DNA from: DASQDN01 sp963833675
GTDB lineage: Bacteria > Acidobacteriota > Terriglobia > Bryobacterales > Bryobacteraceae
NCBI GenBank assembly: GCA_963833675.1
Contig: CAWHYW010000016.1
Span: 186,001 to 250,000 of the forward strand
Reading direction: 5' to 3'
DNA length: 64,000 nucleotides
The notes under the pieces were generated by a model that saw only the letters and a program-made list of their open reading frames with translations, was not told the origin of the DNA and did not search any database. The position numbers and the translations under genes are program-made. Position 1 is the first letter of the stretch; the number at the start of each line of letters is the position of its first letter. Positions 1-9,466 of this stretch are shown here, one piece after another.

Positions 1-1
1 C

Positions 2-94
2 GGTGGAGACCGGCTATCCATGTTCGTCCTCGAACTTCCGGCCGGGTATGCGCGCAAGCATGGGATTCGGGAAGGCACAGTTCTGCAATTTTAA
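2..94 (+). CDS. C-terminal end of a DUF192-like protein (partial)
   Basis: Only the last 30 codons lie in the window, ending at TAA 92-94. The peptide contains FVLELPAGYARKHGI and then REGTVLQF. This resembles the conserved C-terminal signature of DUF192 proteins, a valine/leucine-glutamate-x-pro/asn-ala-gly stretch followed by a GIK/R-x-GD turn. DUF192 proteins are small, often exported, and of unknown biochemical role. The next gene, larB, starts 6 bp downstream, so the two are probably cotranscribed. The assignment rests on a short tail and could be wrong. Confidence 0.45.
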   Translation, partial: GGDRLSMFVLELPAGYARKHGIREGTVLQF

Positions 95-100
95 ACACGC

Positions 101-848
101 ATGGATCGCTCACAACTGAAATCTCTACTTGAGCAGGTACGCTCCGGTGAAACGGAAATCGATTCGGCCCTCGATCGGCTCAAACACATGCCGTTTGAAG
201 ATCTGGGCTTCGCCAAAGTTGACCATCACCGCGCATTGCGCCACGGCATGCCGGAAGTCGTCTTTGGCAAAGGCAAAACGCCCGAACAGATCGTCGCTAT
301 CGCCGAACGATTGCTGGATTGCGCGCCCAACGTCCTGATCACCCGCGTCGAAACCGACGCTACTGAGGCGGTTCGCGCCCGGTTCGCGGATGCCGAATAC
401 TTCCCGCTTTCGCGCTCGATTCGCGTATGGCGTGATCGAACTGATTCATGGCAAAGGCAAGATTGCGGTGGTATGCGCCGGCACCAGTGATCTCTTCGTC
501 GCGGAAGAGGCACAGGTAACAGCGGAAGTAATGGGTAACGAGGTAGAAAGCATTCATGACGTCGGAGTCGCAGGAATTCACCGGCTCATGAACAATCGCG
601 CCCGTCTGAGCGAAGCTCGCGTAGTCGTGGTGTGCGCCGGTATGGAGGGAGCGTTGCCAAGCGCAGTCGGCGGCCTTGTATCTGTTCCCGTCATCGCCGT
701 TCCTACCAGTGTGGGTTACGGGGCCAGTTTCGGCGGTCTGGCTGCGCTCCTCGGCATGTTGAATAGTTGCGCGAGCAATGTAACGGTCGTGAACATTGAT
801 AACGGATTTGGCGCCGGTTACGTCGCGAGCCTGATCAATCGGCTCTAG
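101..848 (+). CDS. larB: LarB, nickel-pincer cofactor carboxylase (one-base frameshift)
   Basis: LarB carboxylates and hydrolyses nicotinic acid adenine dinucleotide in the first step of the nickel-pincer nucleotide cofactor pathway used by LarA-type racemases. The N-terminal half (101 to about 420) reads in one frame. The C-terminal half reads in the next frame and has the PurE-like signature AGTSDLFVAEEA, then GVAGIHRL, GMEGALPS, PTSVGYGASFGG, LNSCA and NIDNGFGAG. The two parts join between about 405 and 440 with one extra base, so this is probably a full-length gene carrying a consensus insertion. No larA, larC or larE is visible in the window; they may lie upstream. Stop TAG 846-848. The family assignment is secure, the integrity of the gene less so. 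Confidence 0.85.
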
Positions 849-852
849 CGCG

Positions 853-2773
853 GTGATGACGCTGCTGGTTCCCGCCGCCGTTCTTGCGTGGACCTGCTTC
901 TATGCGCGTTCCGCTTGTCTGAGGGTGGCCTTCGTTCGGTCACTCCTGACATTGAGTACCGCCGTTGTTTTGACGACCGAGGCCCTTAGCCTGGGGGCCT
1001 CGATTGACCAGTCGAGTATCGCGGTCGTCTGGTTGATCTTACTAGTTCTGCCCATGCCCTTCTGCCGTTCAAAGCTGCATTGGAACTGGACTCGACCCGA
1101 TCCACTCGTGGCAATGGGTGTCCTGACGATCGCCGTGATGTGCGGGATAATCGCCTGGACCGCAATCCTAAGCCCTCCCAACAGCGCCGATGCGATGGCG
1201 TATCACATGCCTCGCATCATCTATTGGATTCAGAACAAGAGCGTAGCCTTCTTCCCGACGACTTACCTGAATCAGATCATGCTGCAGCCGGTAACCGAGT
1301 ACATCGGTCTGCATTTGTATCTCTTGTCGGGCGGCGATGTCTTTATCAATCTGGTGCAGGTTGCCGGATACCTCGGGAGTGTTGTCGCGGCGTCGTCTAT
1401 CGCCCGGCTGCTTGGTGGCAATGTCCGGATGCAAACAATCGCAGCTCTGTTCTGCGCGACCTTACCGAGCGCAATTCTGCAAGCCTCGGGAGCCAAGAAC
1501 GATACGCTGCTGTCCTTCTGGTTGGCAGCTATGGTGCTATGCGCCGGAAGTTGGCTGCGGTCCCGCTCGTCTTCCGATTTGATCTTTACGGCGCTCGCGC
1601 TCGGCCTTTCTTTGGGCACAAAGGGTACGGCCTACTTGTTCGCGGGGCCTTTTCTCTTATCTATCGTTCTGGTCTATCGGACGAAAGCTCGCCAGATAGC
1701 TTTAGCAGCCGGAGTGTTGACCGGCGGCATTCTGCTCATCAATACTCCGCAGTACGTCCGCAATCTCGATCTCTCCGGGTCCGTCCTCGGGTACGATTCC
1801 GCGCAGGGCGATGGCGTCTATCGATGGCGGAACGAGACTCTCGGATGATAAGCCGACCGTTTCGAACATCCTCCGAAACACATCCGAGCAGTTGGGTGGA
1901 CGCAGCGACAGCTGGAACCGTGGCGTTTACTCGTTCGTTTTGCGCGTCCACCAATGGTTGGGATTGGACCCTCAGGATCCAGCGACTACATGGAGATATG
2001 CGGAGTTTCGTCCGCCAGTTAATGCCAACCACGAGGCCAATGCGAACAATCGTCTGCATCTCGCTATCATTGCCGCGGCGTTCCTCACGGCATGCTACCG
2101 GGCTATCCGTGAAAACGATTGGCGCTGGCTTGCTTATTCGTCAGGTCCGATCCTCGGATTCCTCGCGTTCTGTGTCTATCTGAAATGGCAGCCTTACTTC
2201 TCCCGACTGGAGTTGCCGCTCTTCGTTCTCGCGGCGCCATTGGCTGCCTTTGCGATTGCGAGCCTCCGGCCAATAGCGCTTCCAGTCGCTCTCTGTTTCA
2301 TACTCGTCAGCAATTCGCGTCTGGCGCTTATCCAGAATTGGACTCGCCCCTTGCGCGGTCCGAACGCTCTGGCGACAAAATCAAGGTCGGTGAACTACTT
2401 CAACGATCTTGCGCAGTTCAACAACACTGAGTCTTATTTCTTATCTGTGGAGCGAGTCGCAGCGAGCGGCTGCACGCTGGTTGGAATCGACAACAAGCAG
2501 AACCACCTCGAGTATCCGCTTCAGGCGCTGCTGTTACAACGCAACCCTCGCATTCGTTTCATGCATGTCGGGGTCGAGAACTCTTCCCGCAAATACGCGT
2601 CGGGCGAACAGCCGTGCGCGGTTATCTGTCCCGATTGTGCTGGAATCGACGGCAAATCGGCGCAATACAGCGATGTGGGTAAGCCGGAAACTCTGGGACG
2701 GTTCTTAGTGTTTATACGTCACACAGGTCCATCGCCTGGCCGAGGGACACCATCGGATCACGCTTCGGAATGA
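853..2773 (+). CDS. GT39-like polytopic membrane glycosyltransferase (frameshifted)
   Basis: This is a polytopic membrane protein of the dolichyl-phosphate-mannose mannosyltransferase (GT39/PMT_2) type, expected to move a sugar from a polyprenyl-phosphate carrier onto a periplasmic acceptor. The first segment (853 to about 1845) has repeated hydrophobic helices and the typical first-loop region with SADAMAYHMPRIIYW. The acidic residue and the H-x-x-R there match the catalytic loop of this group. Reading continues in the +1 frame from about 1845 (VSNILRN) to the TGA at 2771-2773, giving about 640 residues. One extra base near 1840-1850 explains the break. The start is GTG 853 or ATG 856, 4-7 bp after larB, without a clear ribosome binding site. 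The last 62 bp overlap the convergent isomerase gene. Acceptor and sugar cannot be told from sequence. Confidence 0.7.
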
Positions 2774-3548
2774 ACTCGTGAGCCATGTAGCCCTTATAGC
2801 CCATCTCGACAACTGCCTTTGAGATCGCCTTGTAATTCAGTTCCTGCGACTCGTCGATCTCATTCCTGCCGGGATTCCCGCCCGTGTGCAGATGCCCGAT
2901 GTACTGCAGGTTGTCCTTCAACGTGCGAATGACATCGCCCTCCATGATCTGCATGTGGTAGATGTCGTAAAGCAGTTTGAAGTTCGGCGAATCAACCCGC
3001 TTCACCAACTCGACGCCCCACCTGGTGTGATCGCACATGTAATCCTTGTGGTCCACCTTGCTGTTCAGCAGTTCCATGCACACCAGCAGGTTCTTGTCCT
3101 CAGCGAGCGGCATCACCTGCTTCAGCCCGATTAGGCAGTTCTCCAAGCCTTCCTCATCGGACATGCCGCGACGATTCCCGGAGAAGACGATAATGCTAGG
3201 CGCGCCGTTCTCAATGCCGCGATTCACCGACTCACGGAATCGCGCGGCGATGCCCTCGTGATTCTCCTTGCGGTTGAACCCGTCGGAAATGGTCGTACCT
3301 CCACCGATCATCGTGGGTACCAAGCCGTACTTCTTGTAGACGGGCCATTCTTTCGGATCTGCCAGGTCGACGGACTGCACGTTAAGCCGCGCGCATTCCT
3401 TCGCGAAGTCTTCTACATCGATCTTGCTGTAGCACCATCGGCAGACGGACTGCTTCAATCGAAGCTTTCGGTCAACCGGCTTCACCTGAGCTGCCGCAGA
3501 CATCACTGCCGCGCTCAGTACGAAGGATCGTCTGTACATGCCCGACAT
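2712..3548 (-). CDS. Exported TIM-barrel sugar isomerase/epimerase (hydroxypyruvate isomerase-like)
   Basis: This is an AP-endonuclease-2-type TIM barrel of the sugar phosphate isomerase/epimerase superfamily. Candidate metal ligands follow the hydroxypyruvate isomerase pattern: Glu in CMELLN, Asp and His in LYDIYHMQ, His in GHLHTGG and Glu in AHEF. I place the start at ATG 3548 (MSGMYRRSF). It leaves a GAGGAG ribosome site inside the last codons of the upstream gene at a normal distance, and it gives an RR-containing hydrophobic export signal ending near AAAQ. A longer N-terminus in the same frame reads into the upstream gene and is unlikely. It is the third gene of a coupled minus-strand set with the FAD oxidoreductase and the BNR protein, which suggests a shared carbohydrate substrate. 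The substrate is unknown. Confidence 0.75.
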   Translation of the reverse strand: MSGMYRRSFVLSAAVMSAAAQVKPVDRKLRLKQSVCRWCYSKIDVEDFAKECARLNVQSVDLADPKEWPVYKKYGLVPTMIGGGTTISDGFNRKENHEGIAARFRESVNRGIENGAPSIIVFSGNRRGMSDEEGLENCLIGLKQVMPLAEDKNLLVCMELLNSKVDHKDYMCDHTRWGVELVKRVDSPNFKLLYDIYHMQIMEGDVIRTLKDNLQYIGHLHTGGNPGRNEIDESQELNYKAISKAVVEMGYKGYMAHEFIPKRDPMVSLGQAMDLCDV

Positions 3549-3549
3549 C

Positions 3550-4575
3550 TTACCGAATCTCCTCGACGGTGATGGCGCCCTCGTGTTCCCAGGCGATGTA
3601 CGCCGTATCCGAAGCTGCGACCACAGGAAATGCGCCCTCTCCAACGGTGGTCGGAGACGATGCTCCGGGCTTCATCAACTTGACTGCTGTTCCTTCCGTC
3701 CAGGCTACATACTGGCCGTTACGGTTTGCGGCGATGCTGGGATTCTTGCCGTTCCCGAGCGCAACTTCCTTGCCGCCCGCGGGAGCGGCATACACGACTC
3801 CATCGCGCCTCCACGCACTATGAAAAACGCCATTTCCGTCCAGCGCCAGGCCGCCGCCATCCATGGGACAAGCTTTCAACGGCCAGGTTCCTTCTCCGAG
3901 CTTATGGGCCGACCACGTCTTACCGTCTGTCGAGACCGCGTAATACATGTCGCGCGATCCGCCTAGCCAGTTGCGCCACATGGCGTAGAGCTCGCCTTTA
4001 GGGCCGACGTAGGCTGTCGGATGACAGCACTCACAGATGTGCCCATCGGGCGACGCATAGACAAGCTGGTTCGGCGACCAGGTCTTTCCTGCATCCTTCG
4101 AAACGGAACCCATCAGCCGCATGCCCTTTTCGCGCAGATCTAGCCATACCGTCCAGAGAGTCCCGTTCTGACCCGCTGCAAGACCATGAAGTCCCTCGCG
4201 AGCGGCCGCGGGAACATCATTAATACGTATGCCCTCTGACCACGTCTTGCCGTTGTCGGCAGAGCGCCAGGCCAAAAGATCGACGTTCTTGCCTTTTTCC
4301 TCTCCGCCGATTGCCGTGATGACGAGCGTTTTCCCGGCCACGGCGATCCGTGGCCCCCGGTGCATTCCCAGCATCAAAGCTTTCGGCTGCGCCACTTTGA
4401 CCGGGTCAGAGAAAGTCTTTCCGGAGTCATTGGAACGTGCGAAGTAAACGGCGTTCCCGACCCCATAGGTCAGATTCACCGTCTTGCCCGAAACGGCGAT
4501 TTGCGGTTGCTTCAAAGGCGCATCCGGAGCGGAAGGCGTCAAGCGCAACGCGAGCAGCAGAGCGAAAAACAGCAT
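3550..4575 (-). CDS. Exported BNR/sialidase-like beta-propeller protein
   Basis: The protein has 341 residues, with a short hydrophobic N-terminal export signal and at least four Asp-box (S-x-D-x-G-x-T-W) repeats: SNDSGKTF, SADNGKTW, SKDAGKTW and STDGKTW. This predicts a six-bladed sialidase-like propeller. Whether it is a true glycosidase is uncertain, because the arginine triad of sialidases was not traced. A striking C-E-C-C-H cluster (GHICECCHP) lies mid-protein and could be a metal or disulfide site. The gene starts 2 bp after the stop of the FAD oxidoreductase, and the next gene begins 1 bp after its own stop, so the three are translationally coupled. Confidence 0.75.
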   Translation of the reverse strand: MLFFALLLALRLTPSAPDAPLKQPQIAVSGKTVNLTYGVGNAVYFARSNDSGKTFSDPVKVAQPKALMLGMHRGPRIAVAGKTLVITAIGGEEKGKNVDLLAWRSADNGKTWSEGIRINDVPAAAREGLHGLAAGQNGTLWTVWLDLREKGMRLMGSVSKDAGKTWSPNQLVYASPDGHICECCHPTAYVGPKGELYAMWRNWLGGSRDMYYAVSTDGKTWSAHKLGEGTWPLKACPMDGGGLALDGNGVFHSAWRRDGVVYAAPAGGKEVALGNGKNPSIAANRNGQYVAWTEGTAVKLMKPGASSPTTVGEGAFPVVAASDTAYIAWEHEGAITVEEIR

Positions 4576-4577
4576 AC

Positions 4578-6527
4578 TTAAGCGTAGCAGCGCATCTCGA
4601 AGATACGCGCATATTCGAGCCCGTTGGTCGCCTTCACATGCACTCGGACCGACTTGGCTTCTATTGGCTCGAAGGTGTGCCGGTTCAGCCGTTGGTGGTT
4701 GCCCTGTACGGACTTCAGTTCCTTGCGGGCGCCGTTTGCGTCCGTGTACTCGATCACGTAGTCCTTAACAGTTTCGGGCTGCGGCTGACGTATCAGCGTT
4801 CGCGTGATGCTGTCGGATGCGGACAAGGTTAGCTGGCGCTGAAATCCGGTATCGAAGGTTAACTGTACGCGGCGAATTCGCTGCGGCTGATCCCACGATA
4901 GTTCGATCCAGGCGCCGGCGGAACTCATGGGAGCAGACCAGCAGTGCCACTGCTGTGGATTGCCCTTTTTGTCCGGATGATTGCGAGTGAGTCCATCCAG
5001 GAGTAACGTCGCGCGTGCTTGCGGCTCTTCTGCGGAGGCGCTGACTTTGGCGGTTCGCGCGATGTCAAGCGGATCCTCATTTCGAGCGTTCTTGATCGTC
5101 TGATCGTCACGAAGCAGTTGTTGCCGCAGTTCGCTGGCCAGCTTCTGATCGCTCGCGAGTTGGCGTGGTGAGATGCGGCGTTCGAGACATTGGGCGGCGG
5201 CAGTTCCGACAGCTTGGCCGATAACCGCGCATGTGGCCATTACACGCGTCGACGTAAAGGCCGCATGGGTTGCGCTGATATTCCGGCCGGCCATGAAAAG
5301 GTTCGTGATGTTTCGGCTGTACAAAGAGCGCAGCGGAATCTCGTATACCTCTTCCGTGCGCAGGTTGGTGTTGGGCGGGATATCAGCGCGATCAAATCCG
5401 CCCGGAGGATGATCGTCCATCGGCCAACCGCCAATGGCGACCGCATCGGGAAACTTGGCGCTCATCAGATCGTTCTGCGTGAGAATGTGATCGCCAAGCA
5501 GACGGCGGCTGCCGCGTTTCCCCGGCATCATTCCCACCCAATCCATTGCCCAGTTCGCGGAATCCGGATACTCGCCGCTGTTCTTGATGTAATCCCAAAC
5601 GCCCATCACGATGGACAGCAGCTCAAACCGAATCCGCTCGTTATCGCGGATGATATCCTTGTTCCCGCCCCACTCGATCCACCAGTAACCGTATTCCCAG
5701 TTCTCAGGGCCTACCTTGCGGAACTTGAGTTGCTCCTTCGTGATCTTCCGAGCCCATTTGGGCGCGGTGAACGGCATGACTTTGCGGTTCAGTTTGGACG
5801 TGAAAAGAATGCTGGATCCGAGAGTCTCGTTGTCGGCTTTCTCCGGAGCGATGGATTCATTGAACTCAGAGCGCGCTTCGCGGCCGCTTCGCATCTCGGC
5901 CCCGGATTCCAGGCCAAGGCGCGAATCGCCCGTTGCATCCACAAACAGCTTCGCGTTGATCCGGTACATCTGCTCTGTGCGATCGCACCGGGCCCACGCC
6001 TGCCGGATCGAGTTTCCTTTCATATCGACCGAGAAGAGCGTTGTATCTAATAAGAGACGAATGTTCGGTTCGCTTACGACCTTGTCGTAAAGCAGCAGGT
6101 CCCACAATTCCCAGCAACGCTGCGGATTATTGGCCGCATCGTCGAGTCTGAACTCCTCAATCAAACCGCTTTCGCGCCATCCCGGCCGGTTGTGAGATAT
6201 GTCGGCTCCGACAATGTGCATCTTCACTTCGCTGGAGGAGTTCCCACCCAATCGCGACCGGTCCTGCAAGAGCGTTACGCGGGCTCCGTGTCTCGCGGCT
6301 GCAACTGCTGCGCAAACACCTGCAACTCCTCCGCCGGCCACAAGGAGATCGGTATCGGTGGCGACCTCAGTCATGTGTGGCTCGTTGCGGGCTCCTAATT
6401 TTCGGGCTTTATCGGGCGGAGCGAGCGCGTCCATTTTGCGTCGGATATCATCTGTGATATCGGTTGTCTGTCCAGACGCGGCGCCAGGGAATACGGCAAG
6501 TGAGTAGAGGAAGTCGCGGCGGTGCAT
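4578..6527 (-). CDS. Exported FAD-dependent oxidoreductase with C-terminal discoidin-like domain
   Basis: This flavoprotein of the FAD_oxidored (PF12831) type has about 649 residues. The start ATG 6527 is chosen because it gives a Tat/Sec-like leader (MHRRDFLYSLAVFPGAASG); the in-frame extension upstream is not signal-like. The Rossmann FAD motif LLVAGGGVAGVCAA lies near residue 60 and is followed by RLGGNSS. A second flavin-contact motif, VDATGDSRLG, is present. From about residue 490 to the end there is a beta-rich region with the look of an F5/8 type C (discoidin) carbohydrate-binding module, ending RIFEMRCYA. It leads a three-gene coupled operon with a propeller and a sugar isomerase. The likely role is oxidation of a polysaccharide- or glycoside-derived substrate outside the cytoplasm; the substrate is unknown. 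Confidence 0.8.
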   Translation of the reverse strand: MHRRDFLYSLAVFPGAASGQTTDITDDIRRKMDALAPPDKARKLGARNEPHMTEVATDTDLLVAGGGVAGVCAAVAAARHGARVTLLQDRSRLGGNSSSEVKMHIVGADISHNRPGWRESGLIEEFRLDDAANNPQRCWELWDLLLYDKVVSEPNIRLLLDTTLFSVDMKGNSIRQAWARCDRTEQMYRINAKLFVDATGDSRLGLESGAEMRSGREARSEFNESIAPEKADNETLGSSILFTSKLNRKVMPFTAPKWARKITKEQLKFRKVGPENWEYGYWWIEWGGNKDIIRDNERIRFELLSIVMGVWDYIKNSGEYPDSANWAMDWVGMMPGKRGSRRLLGDHILTQNDLMSAKFPDAVAIGGWPMDDHPPGGFDRADIPPNTNLRTEEVYEIPLRSLYSRNITNLFMAGRNISATHAAFTSTRVMATCAVIGQAVGTAAAQCLERRISPRQLASDQKLASELRQQLLRDDQTIKNARNEDPLDIARTAKVSASAEEPQARATLLLDGLTRNHPDKKGNPQQWHCWSAPMSSAGAWIELSWDQPQRIRRVQLTFDTGFQRQLTLSASDSITRTLIRQPQPETVKDYVIEYTDANGARKELKSVQGNHQRLNRHTFEPIEAKSVRVHVKATNGLEYARIFEMRCYA

Positions 6528-6575
6528 TGTAGAATCTGAAATTTCAATTATGCTCCAAACGGGGGGAGCGCGCAA

Positions 6576-6980
6576 ATGCAGACCCACGTCCGATTGCTGG
6601 GAATTTTGCACATCATCTTTGGCGGCCTGGGACTACTGACCGCTATCTTTCTTATGGCTCTGTTTGGCGGCATTACGGGCATTATCGGACTGAACGCATC
6701 CGGCGATGACGCTCGCATCGCCATCCCGTTGATAGGCGGCATCGGCGCTCTGGTGGTCGCGTTCACGGCAATGCTGTCCTTACCCAGCATCATCGCGGGT
6801 ATCGGCCTGCTTTCTTATCGTCCCTGGGCGCGTATCCTGACGCTAGTCCTTTCCGTATTTCTCCTGATTCACCTACCGTTTGGGACCGCGCTGGGGTTTT
6901 ATGGATTTTGGGTATTGTTGTCTGCCGAGGGCGCCTCACTTTTTCAGCGATCCCCGACTTACGTCTATCCGAGAAGCTGA
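6576..6980 (+). CDS. Small four-helix membrane protein
   Basis: The protein has 134 residues and about four hydrophobic helices separated by short loops. The first begins right after MQTHVRLLG, with the glycine-rich pattern HIIFGGLGLLTAI. A purine-rich GGGGGGAG ribosome site sits about 6 bases before ATG 6576. It is divergent from the FAD oxidoreductase (48 bp gap) and is followed 33 bp later by the Ser/Thr kinase. It resembles small integral membrane proteins that recur in acidobacterial genomes (DUF4064-like), but I cannot assign a function. Confidence 0.7.
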   Translation: MQTHVRLLGILHIIFGGLGLLTAIFLMALFGGITGIIGLNASGDDARIAIPLIGGIGALVVAFTAMLSLPSIIAGIGLLSYRPWARILTLVLSVFLLIHLPFGTALGFYGFWVLLSAEGASLFQRSPTYVYPRS

Positions 6981-7013
6981 TACGCGCGAACGACGCAATA
7001 GAATAGGTTCAAC

Positions 7014-8807
7014 GTGTCGCAACAGGCCCCATCGCCTATGACACCCGAGCGGTGGTCTCAGGTCAAGACGCTTCTTGACCGCGCCCTCGCGCGTCCAGCG
7101 CACGAGCGTGATATCTTCCTTCGGCGAGCCTGTGGTAAGGATGAGGAGCTATACGCCGAGGTAAGCCACCTTGTAAAGGCCCATACCAGCGATTCGGAAT
7201 TGATCAGGAAGCATCCCGAGACGGCTCCTGTCGAGGCGCAACGAGATCCGCGTATCGGTACGGTCGTAAAGAATCGCTACCGCATCCGATCGCGGCTGGG
7301 AAGCGGCGGCGTCGGTGTGGTCTATCTGGCTGAGGACTTGAACCTCATGTCCCGGCTTGTGGTCGTGAAATTCCTTCACGAGCAGGGACGATCCGATCCA
7401 GCGAAGCTAGTCAAATTTCTGCAGGAAGCCGAGGCGCTCGCCCGCCTCGATCATCCGGGAATCGTTGCAGCGGTTGATGCCGATGCAACGTCCGACGGCG
7501 CGCATTTCCTCGTCATGCAGTACGTCGATGGCCGGACTCTGCGGGAGATCCTGGAGGACGGGCCTCTTGCGCTCCCGCGAGCGGCTTCGATGCTGCGCCA
7601 GTTGGGATTGGCGTTGGAAGCGGCTCATGACAAGGGCGTTATTCATCGCGATCTCAAGCCCGAGAACATCATGCTTCAGCAACTCGGCGACCGGCGCGAT
7701 ATCGTGAAGCTAATCGACTTCGGCGTCGCGCGTGTAGAAGCCTCTGCGATCACAAGCGATACGGCTGTAATCGGTGTACTTGGCACTCCCAACTACATGG
7801 CGCCCGAACACCTTGCGGGGAAGCCTGTCGCCGCCAGTGACATTTTCTCGATCGCAGTCATTGCTTTCGAGATGCTGGCAGGCAAGCGTCCTTTCTCGGC
7901 GAAGCAGCCGTTCGTGTTACGACAGCAACAGAAGCAGGGTGTGAGCCGCGGCGCGATCCGCAATTTGCGGCCGCAAGTTCCAGGGCAAGCAGAAAACCTG
8001 ATTCGCCAGGCGCTCAGCTACGATCCATCGCACAGGCCAAAGAATGCTCGCGAATTCTGTGAGGCAGTCGCAAGTTCGCTTGAGCTTGGAGAGGATCAAA
8101 TCGCGGAGCCTGGGCGAAGGCGATGGATCAAGACCGCGTTGCTGGTGGGAGGCGGCGCGGCTGTGGGCGCTGGCGCCTATTTTTATCCGCGGAGTGTTCC
8201 TCGCGCGGGAAGCAAGGTACTCGCGCAAACTGTTGGAGCGGCGGACCCGACGGAGCAAGGTTTCATCATGCGGGACAAGATTGACTTCTCCGCGATGCGG
8301 AACGCGGAGCGGACCGGTTTTGACCGTCTAGACCTGAAGGCCGGAGAACAAGGGCTCTTTTTCAAGCGCCTGGCTACGGAAGATTTGACCGAAGCGCTGA
8401 GAAGCGGGTGGAAGATTACGCTCAAGGGCCGTCCTGTCATCGGCGGCATGTGGGCGTGCGCCGATTTCAAGGCGTTGGGTGAACCGCGGTACGATGTGAG
8501 CTGCTATCGCGAGCCGGATGGACGCGCTTTAAGTCTGTTGTGTACTCAGCACGTTCCGACATTCGAGGGACCGCGTTACGAACTTCCGGACCAGGGAGCG
8601 CATCCGCACCTTTTGGAACTCGTGTATGACCCGGGAACAAAGTCTTGTGAGCTATATGTCGACGGCCGGCGACAGGTGGCCGGGTACAAGGGTCACCGGC
8701 AGCAGCAAGCCCGCGATCCACTAGACGCGTTCTTCTTCGGTATTTCCGTCTACAGGAGCCAGCGAGCCGAAGCCGAACTACTCGCAGTCAAGTTCGAGAT
8801 CCTCTAG
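7014..8807 (+). CDS. Membrane Ser/Thr protein kinase with exoplasmic ConA-like sensor domain
   Basis: This Hanks-type kinase has 597 residues and a GTG start. An N-terminal helical segment (MTPERWSQVKTLLDRAL) is typical of acidobacterial STPKs. The kinase domain spans about residues 88-350: P-loop GSGGVGVVY near 94, ATP-anchoring Lys in VVKFL, catalytic HRDLKPEN near 210, metal-binding IDFG, and MAPEHL closing the activation segment. One transmembrane helix lies at about residues 370-389. The remaining 200 residues are predicted outside the membrane. They contain a LELVYDPGTKSCELYVDG stretch typical of concanavalin/LamG-like jelly-roll folds, which suggests a ligand sensor. Signal peptidase I follows 71 bp downstream. 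Confidence 0.9.
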   Translation: MSQQAPSPMTPERWSQVKTLLDRALARPAHERDIFLRRACGKDEELYAEVSHLVKAHTSDSELIRKHPETAPVEAQRDPRIGTVVKNRYRIRSRLGSGGVGVVYLAEDLNLMSRLVVVKFLHEQGRSDPAKLVKFLQEAEALARLDHPGIVAAVDADATSDGAHFLVMQYVDGRTLREILEDGPLALPRAASMLRQLGLALEAAHDKGVIHRDLKPENIMLQQLGDRRDIVKLIDFGVARVEASAITSDTAVIGVLGTPNYMAPEHLAGKPVAASDIFSIAVIAFEMLAGKRPFSAKQPFVLRQQQKQGVSRGAIRNLRPQVPGQAENLIRQALSYDPSHRPKNAREFCEAVASSLELGEDQIAEPGRRRWIKTALLVGGGAAVGAGAYFYPRSVPRAGSKVLAQTVGAADPTEQGFIMRDKIDFSAMRNAERTGFDRLDLKAGEQGLFFKRLATEDLTEALRSGWKITLKGRPVIGGMWACADFKALGEPRYDVSCYREPDGRALSLLCTQHVPTFEGPRYELPDQGAHPHLLELVYDPGTKSCELYVDGRRQVAGYKGHRQQQARDPLDAFFFGISVYRSQRAEAELLAVKFEIL

Positions 8808-8878
8808 CGCCAGCGTCGAAACGAGACAAGCGCGGTTTGCATCCCTTGCATTAGAATGAGAGCACGTTTGGTTCGCGT

Positions 8879-9451
8879 ATGGAGAATCCGCCGACTCCAA
8901 TTGAAGCCCCTGCCCAAGTGAATCGTCGATCTCCGATCATCATGTTGGCGAGCTGGATTCGAGACCTCCTGGTTTCGGTGTTTCTGGCAATTCTGGTAAT
9001 CCTTTTTCTGTATCAACCGGTAAAGGTCGAAGGCACGAGCATGATGCCTGCGTTAGTCGACCAGGAGCGGATCTTTATCAATAAATTCGTTTATCGCTTC
9101 GGTATCGGGGAGATTTCGCGCGGAGATATGGTGGTCTTCTGGTTTCCCGGCGATCCGACCAAGTCTTATATCAAACGTGTGATTGGCGTCCCTGGAGATA
9201 CCGTCGAAGTGGATAACGGAACGGTGATCGTCAACAACAAACGATTGGAAGAAAGCTATGTGCTCACGGAATACCGTGACAGACAATCGATGGCTCCCTT
9301 CAAAGTACAGCAGGATGAGTACTTCGTGATGGGAGATCATCGCAGTTCCTCAAACGACAGCCGGTCCTGGGGACCGGTGCCGCGAAGATTCATCTACGGC
9401 AAAGCCGTGTTTGTCTATTGGCCACTCGAGAAGATGGGCATCGTAAAGTAG
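8879..9451 (+). CDS. lepB: Signal peptidase I
   Basis: This type I leader peptidase cleaves Sec signal peptides at the outer face of the inner membrane. It has 190 residues with a single N-terminal transmembrane helix at about residues 22-45. Box B has the catalytic serine at about 54 (EGTSMMPAL). Box D has the general-base lysine at about 99 (SYIKRVIGVPGD). Box E is GDHRSSSNDSRSWG. The length is normal for compact bacterial enzymes. It starts at ATG 8879 after a 71-bp gap from the kinase gene. The next gene begins 15 bp downstream and is probably on the same transcript. Confidence 0.95.
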   Translation: MENPPTPIEAPAQVNRRSPIIMLASWIRDLLVSVFLAILVILFLYQPVKVEGTSMMPALVDQERIFINKFVYRFGIGEISRGDMVVFWFPGDPTKSYIKRVIGVPGDTVEVDNGTVIVNNKRLEESYVLTEYRDRQSMAPFKVQQDEYFVMGDHRSSSNDSRSWGPVPRRFIYGKAVFVYWPLEKMGIVK

Positions 9452-9466
9452 TTCGTAGCGTTTACG

